DNA from: Prevotella sp. UBA2739
GTDB lineage: Bacteria > Bacteroidota > Bacteroidia > Bacteroidales > Bacteroidaceae
NCBI GenBank assembly: GCA_002353525.1
Contig: DEJV01000052.1
Coordinates: forward strand, 1-64,000
Direction: 5' to 3'
Length of the DNA stretch: 64,000 bases
In this document: positions 35,035-43,300 of the stretch, one piece after another
How positions within the stretch are numbered: position 1 is the stretch's first letter
Layout: every line of letters starts with the position of its first letter
Translations under genes and position numbers: made by a program
Notes under the pieces: generated by a model
Told to the model about the DNA's origin: nothing
The model's database searches: none
The model's input: only the letters and a program-made list of their open reading frames with translations

Positions 35035-35043
35035 TACCTTTGC
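35035..35043 (+). promoter_or_regulatory. promoter of the structured RNA
   Basis: TACCTTTGC, with a TTTTG at 35014-35018 as a possible -33 element. It is the only -7 match upstream of the methylase, so it may also serve the methylase-DUF262 unit. Confidence 0.6.
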
Positions 35044-35049
35044 CGTTGG

Positions 35050-35311
35050 TTCGGGGAGACATCCGGACTGACAAAAACGAAGCATTAGCTATTATTTCGC
35101 GTTAAGCCAATATGCCTAGGAAACAAATTGGGATAAGAAACGCTCGGAAGTAATAGAGATTATGGGGTGTCGGATAATGGCATCTCCATTCCCTGTCAGT
35201 ATAGCAATGTATTCGCGCCCACAGGCGTGATACATTCTTATTGACAGGGATGGGGCCCAATTCCTAGGCATACCCCAGCTTAACGCATAAGGATGGCATC
35301 ATGCCTTTTTT
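35050..35311 (+). ncRNA. structured non-coding RNA or leader, family not identified
   Basis: About 260 bases from an inferred start near 35050 to an intrinsic terminator (35289-35311, stem then six T). The closing stem pairs GCGTTAAGC (35099-35107) with 35278-35286, TATGCCTAGGAA (35111-35122) with 35261-35272, and ATTGGG (35127-35132) with 35256-35261. A large bulge on the 5' side follows, then an inner arm: CCCTGTCA with TGACAGGG, AATGTAT (35206-35212) with 35230-35236, and CGCGCC-CACA-GGCGTG at the tip. The long rod with one large bulge resembles 6S RNA in shape; I do not recognise a conserved 6S core. It could instead be an attenuated leader of the methylase gene. Confidence 0.7.
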
Positions 35312-35319
35312 GTGCGGTG

Positions 35320-35362
35320 GCGATTGATAGTGTGGTGCTCTGAACTTAAAACTATCAATCGC
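35320..35362. promoter_or_regulatory. 12-bp inverted repeat at the methylase start
   Basis: GCGATTGATAGT (35320-35331) is perfectly inverted at 35351-35362 with a 19-base spacer and ends six bases before the ATG. It could be an operator bound by the methylase or a repressor, or an mRNA hairpin that hides the start region. Confidence 0.7.
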
Positions 35363-35368
35363 TGAAAA

Positions 35369-36481
35369 ATGGCCAACAATAGTAATCTCGGTGCAGCCAA
35401 GGCTGCCAAGAACGATGAGTTCTACACGCAATATGCTGACATCCAGAAGGAGGTGAACGCTTACCTTGAATATAATTCTGACACGTTTCGTGACAAGACG
35501 GTGTTGCTGCCGTGTGATGACCCAGAGTGGAGTAATTTTACACGCTTCTTCGCTCAGAACTTCGAACGTCTGGGGCTGAAGCGACTTATCAGCACCTCGT
35601 ATGCCGTGGAGAGTAAGAAGTACAAGAACTACCAACCCACACTCTTCGAAACGGAAAGTCCTATCTATGATATCGATAAGACACGCATCAAGGGTAAGAT
35701 TTTCGAACTGACTCGCGATACCAACGGCAATGGGCGTATTGACATTGACGACTTGGAATGGCATTACCTTGAAGGTGATGGGGACTTCCGTAGCAAGGAG
35801 GTTTGTCAACTGAGAGATGAAGCGGATATCATTGTGACCAACCCGCCGTTCTCGCTGTTTAGGGAATTTATAGCATGGGTGTTATCTGCAAAAAAAGAAT
35901 TTTTGATTCTTGGTAACTTCAATGCAGTGCATTACAAAGAAGTATTTCCTTTGATTCAAAAGAATCTCATTTGGATAGGGAACAAATCTTTTGGAGGAGG
36001 AATGGATATGATAATGCCAAAGGGCATCTTTGATTCAAGTAAGGTGAAAAAATATTATGTTGACGAACGAGGCAATATCATTCAGAATATCATGGGAGTC
36101 ATTTGGTTCACAAATATAGAACACGGAAGGCGGCATCAAAATCTTCAGTTGATGACAATGAGTGACAATATTCGTTATGGAAGAAACAAGACGTTGAAAG
36201 AAAGAGGGTACCTTCACTACGACAACTATGATGCTATTGATGTTCCTGCAATAGAATGTATTCCATCTGATTATAATGGAATTATGGGAGTTCCTGATGC
36301 TTTCTTAGGGAAATACTGTCCAGAGCAGTTTGAAATCATTGGGCTTGGTGCAGGAGATTTAGCTAAGGAAATAGGAGTCGTTAGAAATTATAGAGGGAGA
36401 TCTGATCTGGCTTATACAGATCCAATATCAAATAAGCCATCATGTCCATATTCAAGAATACTTATCCGCAAAAAGCAATAA
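35369..36481 (+). CDS. EcoRI-family adenine-specific DNA methyltransferase
   Basis: A 370-residue protein of the EcoRI methylase family. [22 protein letters not shown] is the family-like N-terminus (about residues 3-24) and the catalytic motif IV is [10 protein letters not shown] at about 159-168, placing an N6-adenine target. The recognition sequence cannot be inferred. The first ~500 bases have the same mid-GC codon use as the window; from about 35880 to the end the gene is clearly AT-richer. Five bases after its stop the DUF262-HNH gene starts, a likely restriction partner. It probably relies on read-through from the promoter at 35035. Confidence 0.88.
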   Translation: MANNSNLGAAKAAKNDEFYTQYADIQKEVNAYLEYNSDTFRDKTVLLPCDDPEWSNFTRFFAQNFERLGLKRLISTSYAVESKKYKNYQPTLFETESPIYDIDKTRIKGKIFELTRDTNGNGRIDIDDLEWHYLEGDGDFRSKEVCQLRDEADIIVTNPPFSLFREFIAWVLSAKKEFLILGNFNAVHYKEVFPLIQKNLIWIGNKSFGGGMDMIMPKGIFDSSKVKKYYVDERGNIIQNIMGVIWFTNIEHGRRHQNLQLMTMSDNIRYGRNKTLKERGYLHYDNYDAIDVPAIECIPSDYNGIMGVPDAFLGKYCPEQFEIIGLGAGDLAKEIGVVRNYRGRSDLAYTDPISNKPSCPYSRILIRKKQ

Positions 36482-36486
36482 TAGCT

Positions 36487-37674
36487 ATGACACCAACATT
36501 AGTAACCACTTGGACCATTGGCGACATCTGCAAGGGGTTCCAATACAACGAATACGAAGGGAAAGGCTTGTATGGCCTTTCTGGCAAGCTGACAATTCAG
36601 CCAGAGTTCCAGCGCCATTATCTCTATGCAGAGAATGGAGGTAAGAAAGAAGTGGACGTCATTCAGTCGGTTCGCAACGGCTATCCTTTGGGACTCATCT
36701 ACTTCTCGAAAGTAGGCGAAGACAGATATGAGGTGCTCGACGGCCAGCAGCGTATCACGTCGCTGGGACGTTTCATCACGGAGAAGTTTGCCTGGATTGA
36801 CAACGATGGCCGTCCTTGGTATTTCACGGCACTGAACAAAGACGAGCAAGAGAAGTTCTTGAATACCAAACTGCTTATCTACGTCTGTGAGGGAACAGAG
36901 AAGGAAATCAAAGACTGGTTTCGCACCATCAACATCGTAGGAATCCCTCTTAACGTACAGGAGATACTCAATGCAGTCTATTCTGGTCCGTTTGTTGATA
37001 AGGCCAAGGAGGAGTTCTCTAACTCGAACAATACGAACGTGAATAAGTGGAGTCGCTATATACCAGGTAACGTCAAGCGTCAGGACTACCTGCATACAGC
37101 TCTGGCCTGGATATCGAAGGACACTGGCGACAACAAGCGTATTGAGGACTATATGTCAGCATGCCGCTATGACAAGGACATCACGGAGCTGAAGGCCTAT
37201 TTTACATCCGTCATAGACTGGATTACTTCTGTATTCGATTTCACACCAGAGAAAGAGATGTGTGGACTAAAATGGGGCGAACTCTATGAACGATTCCACA
37301 AGACACCGTATAATCCTGCAGAGGTGGCTGAGAAGGTTCGCGAGCTTTACGAAAGCTATTACGTGAAAGAGAAAAAAGGCATCTACGAATACATCCTCGA
37401 TGGCTGCCAAAACACCAAACTGCTGAATGTTCGCGTATTCGATGAACCTACGAAGAAGGCAGTCTATGCCCAGCAGACAGCACTGGCCAAGGAGAAAGGC
37501 GAGAGCAATTGTCCGCTATGTGCTATTGGCCACGATGCCAACCATGCCAAGATCTGGGACTTGAAGGATATGGATGCCGACCACGTGACGGCTTGGAGCA
37601 AGGGCGGCGCAACAAGTATTGAGAACTGCCAGATGTTGTGCAAGACACATAACAGGGCAAAAGGAAACAGATAA
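36487..37674 (+). CDS. DUF262-HNH nuclease, probable partner of the methylase
   Basis: A 395-residue protein with two domains. Residues about 5-190 are DUF262 (a ParB/Srx-like fold) with PEFQRHYLY and the characteristic [14 protein letters not shown]. The C-terminus is an HNH nuclease: a CPLC pair, [19 protein letters not shown], then [10 protein letters not shown], so the His-Asn-His set and zinc cysteines are present. DUF262 occurs in GmrS, SspE and related modification-sensing nucleases. ATG 36487 is chosen (five bases after the methylase stop) over 36442, which overlaps it. No homology to EcoRI endonuclease is evident. Confidence 0.88.
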   Translation: MTPTLVTTWTIGDICKGFQYNEYEGKGLYGLSGKLTIQPEFQRHYLYAENGGKKEVDVIQSVRNGYPLGLIYFSKVGEDRYEVLDGQQRITSLGRFITEKFAWIDNDGRPWYFTALNKDEQEKFLNTKLLIYVCEGTEKEIKDWFRTINIVGIPLNVQEILNAVYSGPFVDKAKEEFSNSNNTNVNKWSRYIPGNVKRQDYLHTALAWISKDTGDNKRIEDYMSACRYDKDITELKAYFTSVIDWITSVFDFTPEKEMCGLKWGELYERFHKTPYNPAEVAEKVRELYESYYVKEKKGIYEYILDGCQNTKLLNVRVFDEPTKKAVYAQQTALAKEKGESNCPLCAIGHDANHAKIWDLKDMDADHVTAWSKGGATSIENCQMLCKTHNRAKGNR

Positions 37675-37700
37675 ATCAGACAAGATATGCGAGGATGAAT

Positions 37701-37732
37701 ACGATGTAGGACTATGGCGAGTCCTACATCGT
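37701..37732. terminator. bidirectional terminator after the DUF262-HNH gene
   Basis: ACGATGTAGGACT (37701-37713) pairs perfectly over 13 bp with 37720-37732 across a six-base loop, then TCTTCT. It separates the convergent DUF262-HNH and 37737 genes. Confidence 0.75.
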
Positions 37733-37736
37733 TCTT

Positions 37737-38156
37737 CTAATTTAGCGCTACAATATACGAATGGTTGATGACCTCCTCAAAGTCCTTACCGTCAATCTTC
37801 AATTCATCCCATACATTTGTAATGTCATCGAATGTTGCAATGAGTTGCTCTTCATCGTGTGGGTCACAGTCACATTGCCAGCCAACGAAGTTAGACCGGC
37901 GTCTATCGCGAGGCAGAGTCTTCACTTTAACAGGTCTCATCTCTGTAAGGATTCCATAAAATGTATCTGTTGGAGGATAGTAAAACCCGAGGTTGAGACC
38001 AACCTCTTCCACATGATATCGGAACACCTCGCGGGAAACCAATGACCGAGCTTCATCTTTCATTTCTTTCCGAAAACCCATTTGGTCTTGATAAACGTGC
38101 TTTCCTTTGCCATAATAGTCTTTAATGGCTATCTTTCTTTTAATGTCGTTTGTCAT
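37737..38156 (-). CDS. hypothetical protein
   Basis: A 139-residue soluble protein I do not recognise. The N-terminal third is basic (KRKIAIKDYYGKGK); the second half holds a WQCDCDPHDEEQ stretch that could bind a metal, and an acidic C-terminus. ATG 38156 (MTNDIKRK) is preferred; an upstream in-frame ATG at 38207 gives 17 poor residues. A -7 box at 38347-38355 and a strong hairpin at 38215-38244 lie upstream, suggesting a leader of about 180 bases. It is next to the methylase-DUF262 pair but on the other strand. Confidence 0.6.
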   Translation of the reverse strand: MTNDIKRKIAIKDYYGKGKHVYQDQMGFRKEMKDEARSLVSREVFRYHVEEVGLNLGFYYPPTDTFYGILTEMRPVKVKTLPRDRRRSNFVGWQCDCDPHDEEQLIATFDDITNVWDELKIDGKDFEEVINHSYIVALN

Positions 38157-38214
38157 TTCTTTTTCCGTATTCTTCTGGGGCAACTCGGAAAGTCTATCGG
38201 GAAACAATCCTATG

Positions 38215-38244
38215 AGTCCTGCACTGTTGCAGTAGCGCAGGACT
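38215..38244. other. hairpin in the leader of the 37737 gene
   Basis: AGTCCTGC (38215-38222) pairs with 38237-38244; inside, ACTG-TTG-CAGT forms a second stem. On the plus strand TTTT follows, so it could end rightward transcription; on the minus strand it lies in the leader of the hypothetical gene. Confidence 0.6.
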
Positions 38245-38346
38245 TTTTCGTTGCCTTATTCTGTTATATTTTCTTCAGCATTATTCGATGCTCCTCTATT
38301 TTTAAGGGTGAATAACTTGGCAATTTTAAATCTATCATTACCAGAT

Positions 38347-38355
38347 GCAAATATA
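38347..38355 (-). promoter_or_regulatory. -7 box for the 37737 gene
   Basis: The minus strand reads TATATTTGC. It is the only match upstream of the hypothetical gene. Confidence 0.5.
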
Positions 38356-38804
38356 CAAAAAATAAGGGTATAAACCTAATTGTATTGCTGCATTCTTCGA
38401 ATTTAAAACTATTTTAAGTAATTTCGTATGAGAATATAGATGGATTCAATAAAAGTAGCACGCTGGACCATATCATGAACTTCGCCAATGGGCAAAAAAC
38501 ACCTGATAGTTTGAATTGCTTCAGGGATTACCTTACTGATGTAAGATGTCTGACGTAAGAAGGAAGATGCCGCTTGGTAAAAAAACAGACCCGACAGCTT
38601 GATAAATCAGAGGCTGACGGGAATCAACGATGCAAAGATAAGGATAAAATCTGGATTATTCAAGAAATTAGGCGTTTTGATAGTAATTCGACATTCGGAC
38701 AATCCCCTCCAACAACTTTGAGAATTAGGACAATTTGTCACATTCTTTGCCAAAAAGAACTCCGGAAACTTCAACAAATTTATTTTTGTGAGAAAAAGGC
38801 TATG

Positions 38805-39284
38805 AACTGTCACTTTCTCTGTAACCATCAGAGAGTTAATGGCTTGGGAGGTGACAGTTTGTTTGCAAACCGTCACCTAACTGTCACTTGATGAGAAGCG
38901 CTTTTTTGGTAAACAATCACAACAAGGCGGGTTAAGGAAAATGTGAGAAAGATTTAACTTGTTATAAGACTGCTCGTTAGCTATCAAATCAGTTGTGTTT
39001 TCATGATAGAAACGTTGTGTTTCTATGATAGAAACGAAGTGTTTTTGGCATAGAAACACTGTGTTTTTAGCACAAAAACACTCTGCTATCTTGACAATCG
39101 GAGTGATTTTACATCGTGAGGATAGTTGCATGTCCCCGCATTTCGGCTCATATTGTAACTGGATAAGTGTAAAATAAATTCTGAAAACATGAAATATAGT
39201 GATGGTTGGTGACGGTTTGAAAAGCAAACCGTCACTCCGAAAGTCGCTGAAATAGAGATAGTTACGCTAAAAAGTGACAGTTTG
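38805..39284. repeat. seven copies of GTGACRGTTTG in both orientations
   Basis: Copies at 38851-38861, 39209-39219 and 39274-39284 (forward), 38866-38876 and 39225-39235 (reverse), and shorter reverse copies AACTGTCAC at 38805-38813 and 38879-38887. Two pairs form hairpins, the one at 39209-39235 with a perfect 11-bp stem. They flank a 22-bp tandem array. The 1.3-kb region 38208-39544 holds no convincing gene; the short frames in it are without family character. Confidence 0.85.
38979..39088. repeat. five 22-bp tandem units
   Basis: Units begin at 38979, 39001, 39023, 39045 and 39067. The first four end in GTGTTT; three of the five contain ATAGAAAC. Adjacent units can form hairpins (GTTTCTAT with ATAGAAAC). 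The unit length matches that of the array at 34601-34688, but the sequence differs. Confidence 0.82.
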
Positions 39285-39330
39285 CCAGATTTTTTATCTT
39301 TTTCTCAATAAAAATTGTATCCTTGCATGA

Positions 39331-39387
39331 GACTAATCTCGCACCCTCGTACCTTCGAATATCAAGGATGTATAACATCCGAAACTT
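39331..39387. repeat. half octamer element with 32-bp flank, copy G
   Basis: Contains the last seven core bases (GACTAAT), two full octamers (CTCGCACC, CTCGTACC), a partial third, and then the 32-bp flank also found after copy F. The left arm and most of the core are missing. Orientation is as in copy F. Confidence 0.85.
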
Positions 39388-39416
39388 CAAATCCTTGATA
39401 GTTTAAAAGAAAAAAC

Positions 39417-39425
39417 TATTTTTGC
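39417..39425 (+). promoter_or_regulatory. first -7 box upstream of the HIRAN gene
   Basis: TATTTTTGC followed by ATCGT. A second match with the same following bases lies at 39499-39507. Confidence 0.45.
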
Positions 39426-39498
39426 ATCGTAGAATTATTGATGGTGTATTAAGTGAAAATTTTTTTGTACTGTTCCACGAATTGGAACAATCACCCCT

Positions 39499-39507
39499 TA
39501 TCTTTGC
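39499..39507 (+). promoter_or_regulatory. proximal -7 box of the HIRAN gene
   Basis: TATCTTTGC, 37 bases before ATG 39545. A four-codon frame (MKLN, 39517-39531) lies between. Confidence 0.6.
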
Positions 39508-39544
39508 ATCGTGAACATGAAGTTAAACTAAAAAAGGAACGATT

Positions 39545-39892
39545 ATGGAGATAAGAAAGATGTATTTCATGGATTGTCATCTGGCAGGGCGTCAGTATCA
39601 CGATGCAGATGAGGTGTGGGATGAACTCAAAGTGGGAACTGTCCTGAGTTTGGAACGTGACAAGGAGAATCGTCATGATGCAAATGCCGTGGCCGTTATG
39701 TACAAGAAGGCAGATGAAGAGGAACCCTATCTTATAGGGTATATTCCACGCGAAGACAACGAAGCGATTGCAAACTTCTTGGAAATGGGATGGACCGATA
39801 TCTTCGAATGCCGCATCAGCAGAATCAATCCGGAGGCGCACCCCGAGAACCAGGTGCACCTGACGATAAAGATTAAGAGGAAAAAGGGGTAA
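39545..39892 (+). CDS. HIRAN-domain protein
   Basis: A 115-residue protein that is almost entirely a HIRAN domain: FMDCHLAGRQYHDADEVWDEL, then LERDKENRHDANAVAVMY and LIGYIPREDNEAIANFLE. HIRAN domains, first seen in HLTF/Rad5, bind DNA 3' ends or recognise damaged or stalled DNA. Stand-alone forms are frequent in bacterial accessory regions; the partner is unknown. It ends in GAAAAAGGGGTAA, directly before an open frame (39937) that has no ATG. Confidence 0.85.
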   Translation: MEIRKMYFMDCHLAGRQYHDADEVWDELKVGTVLSLERDKENRHDANAVAVMYKKADEEEPYLIGYIPREDNEAIANFLEMGWTDIFECRISRINPEAHPENQVHLTIKIKRKKG

Positions 39893-39936
39893 TTGAAACC
39901 GACCAAGAAAAGTTTGCAGAGGTATTTGACAAGCTC

Positions 39937-40293
39937 TTGTCTCTTAAGTTGTCCAAGAATGAAAGAGAAGTTATTTGCTTTCAATATGAAGAAGACAACT
40001 TTCTGACTGCGGTATTGTTCTATCTTGTGAAATACGGAAAAGAGACGCTAGCCACCCTGCATGAGCAAGGCTTCCCTAAAGATGTGGTCAATGCGGTAAA
40101 GGCATTACTGCCTGCTGACGGTGAAACAGAGGCACAACACCTTCAAAGAATGAAGAGAAACGAGATGGCACTCGACATCAAATCGGAATTGCTGGAGAAA
40201 GAGCTGGACATCTTCCAACTCGATGAGATTACCATGGGCGATGTGGAAAGGCTGAACAATGCCATAAAGGCTCTTCGCGAGCTGCAGTCCTGA
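39937..40293 (+). CDS. hypothetical protein, unclear start
   Basis: A helical, charged protein of about 118 residues that I do not recognise (ends MGDVERLNNAIKALRELQS). The frame is open from 39877, inside the end of the HIRAN gene in the -1 phase, and has no ATG or GTG near the beginning; TTG at 39937 or 39955, or ATT at 39892, are the only candidates. The sequence between 39892 and 39937 (IETDQEKFAEVFDKLLS) reads like real protein, which favours an upstream start or a frameshift fusion with HIRAN. It is convergent with the HTCS gene. Confidence 0.6.
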   Translation: MSLKLSKNEREVICFQYEEDNFLTAVLFYLVKYGKETLATLHEQGFPKDVVNAVKALLPADGETEAQHLQRMKRNEMALDIKSELLEKELDIFQLDEITMGDVERLNNAIKALRELQS

Positions 40294-40312
40294 CAGGCTG
40301 TCGCCCCATTTC

Positions 40313-43300
40313 TCAGTTGCCCGCTTTCATATATTCTGTAGGTTTGATGCCAAACTGCTTCTGGAAACACTTGGAGAAATAGGAGGGGTTGGAGAATCCT
40401 ACCATGTAGCCCACCTCGCTCACCATGTAGCCGCCGTCGTGCAACAGCTGGGCGGCCCGTTTGAGCCTCACAATCTGTATCATCTCGTTGGGCGTGACGT
40501 CGGCCAGGGTCTTGATCTTGGCAAAGAGTCCGCTGCGGCTGATGTTCAGGCTCTTGGCGAGGAAGTCGACGTTGAGGGCTGTATTGGAGAAGTTCTCCTC
40601 GATGATCTGATTCATCTGCAGCAGGAAATCGTTGTCGGTGGGGTTCTGGGCTATCTCGGTGACGGGCTCGAGGGGCATGGACGAGAATTTGCGCATGAGC
40701 TGCTGACGTATCTGGAGCATGTTGCGAATGCAGGCCTCGAGGTATTGCACGGAGAAGGGTTTCTCGATGTAGGTGTCGGCACCCACGTCCATGCCCTGCA
40801 CCTTCGAGTCGTCGTCGGTCTTGGCGGTGAGCATGACAAAGGGTATGTGGCTGGTGAGCGGGTTGCGGCGCACTCGGCGGCACAGCTCGGCACCGTCCAT
40901 GCGGGGCATCATCCAGTCGGAGATGATGATATTGATCTCGTGCTTCGACAGGACGTCGAGTGCTTCGATGCCGTCGCCAGCGGTGAGCACCTCGTATTTC
41001 TCGCGGAAGTTCTCGGAGAGGAAGCCCACCATGTCGTCGGAGTCGTCGACGATGAGCATCTTCTGCCGCTGGCCGGCTTCGGCTGGGCTGATGTCGGCCG
41101 CATGCTGCCCGGCGGCCTGGGTGTCGTCGGGTTGTTGTGCTCCGGCGGGTAACACTGCAGCCTTGGCGGCCTCCGTGTCCTGTTCTTCGGTCATCTGCTG
41201 GCTCACGGGCAGCACGACGGTGAAGGTGGAGCCTTTGCCCACTTCCGAGTCGATGGTGATGGTTCCGTGGTGCTGGTCGACAATGTTCTTGACGATATTG
41301 AGGCCGATGCCCGTGCCGGGCTTATTGTCCTGTGCCTGAAAGAAGGGCTCGAAGATGCGTTTGAGGTCGTCGTGGCGGATGCCCACGCCATTGTCGGCCA
41401 CGGCGATGCGGAAATGCTGACCGTCGGGCTCTACGTCGCAGGTGAGGCGCACTTCATCTTTGGTGTATTTGCTGGCATTGGTGAGCAGGTTGCTCACTAC
41501 CTTGGTGACGGCCTCACGGTCGACGATGGCGGTGAAGTGCTCGTCGGGGTAGGCCACGGAGAAGTGCTTGCCGCTATTCTCGAAGGTGGGTGCGAAGCGC
41601 ACGCTCACATTCTCTATCAGCTCGTGGATGTTCTGGGGGGCAAAGTGCATGACGAGGCTCTGCTGCTCTACCTTGCGGAAGTCGAGCAGCTGGTTGACCA
41701 GTTCGAGCAGCCGGTGGGCGTTGCGGTCGATGATTCGCAAATCGTCGGAGGGTGTGCCTTTCTTCATCATCTTCTCCAGGGGACCGATGATGAGCGAGAC
41801 GGGCGTTCGTATCTCGTGGGCTATCATCGTGAAGAATGTCAGACGGGCATCGCGCACCTCTTTCTCCTTCTCCTCGTGCAGCCGCTGCATCTCGAGCTGA
41901 TGGCGGTGTTCGGCGCGGCGCAGACGCAGGTGGACATAATACCAGATGGCTGTTCCCAGCAGCAACAGATAGAAGAGCTTGGCATACCAGCTCCACCAGA
42001 AAGGCGGCTGGACGATGATGCGGAGCCTGGCCTCGTTGGTGGACCAGACACCGTCGTTGTTGGTGGCCTTCACGCGGAAGAGATATCTGCCCGAGGGCAG
42101 GTTGGTGTAGGTGGCCTGGTTCTGGTTGCCCACATAGTTCCAGTCGCGGTCGAAGCCCTCGAGCATATAGGCATATTGGTTTTTCTCTGGCGAGCAGTAG
42201 CTCAGCGAGGCAAACGACAGTGTCACCATGCGCGCATCGCCGTAGCCAAGCGTCAGTTCCTTGGTCTGTGACAAGTCGAGCGGAAGCCCTTCTGCCGTAT
42301 ATTCCTCACGGTTCATGATGCTCATACCAGTGATATAGACAGGCGGCATCACATGATTAGCCTTAATCTGATAGGGCAGGAAACTGTTGAAGCCACTGGT
42401 GCTACCAAAGTAGATTCTGCCGTCGCTGGCCTTCAGAACTGAGTTTGGCTGGAACTGCTCGCTGACGAGTCCGTCGTGGAGCGTGAATCGCTGCACGGCC
42501 TCGCTCATCTTCCCGTAGGCATTGCCCTCGGAGGTGGACTTGACGGCCTGCTTGGGCTCGTAGCGCACGATGCCGCGGTCGGTAGAGAGCCACAGGGCGC
42601 CATTGTCCTCGACGATGCCCATGATGTTGCGGCTGGGCACCTCGAGGGTCACACGGTCGAAGCGGTCGTGGCGCGCATCGTAGCGGCAGAGGCCGCTCTG
42701 GGTGCCTACCCACAGCTGTCCGCTCTCGTCGACAAGGGCACAGTTCACCTGGTCGTCGGGCAGCGAGTGGTCGTCGCCGTCAGCGTGGCGGTAGGTCTTC
42801 AGCTGGCGGTTCTCCCTTCCGCAGCGCCACAGGCCGCCGCCCTGCGTAGAGAGCCACAGGTGGCTGTTCCAGTCTTCGTCGATGTCGACAATCATGGCGT
42901 CGGTCTTGCCGATGCGCTCGAAGCGGTCGGCCGTACGGTTGTAGAGGTTGAGTCCCTCCATGGTGCCTGCCCACACCCAGCCTTGCTCGTCGGTGAGCAG
43001 GGCATAGCAGCTGGTATTGTCGAGCGAGTGCGGGTCGGCGGTCTGCTGGTACTGTCGCAGCTGGCCCGTCTCGAGGTTCATCACCGCCACACCGTCGGTA
43101 TAGGCTCCTATCCACAGCTCGTTGTTGGCGTCGATGGTAAGAGCATGCACATTGCGCTTCGAGAGGATGTCCTGATGGGGATAGGCCACGAAGCGGCCCT
43201 CCCGGGGCGAGTAGCACATGAGTCCGCCGTCGTCGCTGCCTATCCAGATGCGCCCTTTCTTGTCTTCACAGAAACGCGAGACGACATTGCCCGAGAGGCC

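Noticed and set aside
35050..35311. Structured RNA as tmRNA, RNase P RNA, SRP RNA or HEARO/omega RNA
   Set aside because: No tag frame or tRNA-like ends, no conserved RNase P core phrases, no GGAAGCAGCC-type SRP loop, and no IscB/RuvC gene; the HNH protein here has a DUF262 partner domain instead.
35050..36481. Retron
   Set aside because: The structured RNA suggested it, but there is no reverse transcriptase gene in the island.
36442..36486. Upstream ATG (36442) for the DUF262-HNH gene
   Set aside because: It lies inside the methylase C-terminus and adds 15 residues unlike the family start; ATG 36487 is directly after the methylase stop.
34601..39088. 22-bp tandem arrays as CRISPR arrays
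   Set aside because: The units follow each other without unique spacers and there are no cas genes.
38574..39227. Frames of 89-116 codons in the 38.2-39.5 kb region
   Set aside because: They cover hairpins and tandem repeats, lack plausible starts, and overlap each other on both strands.
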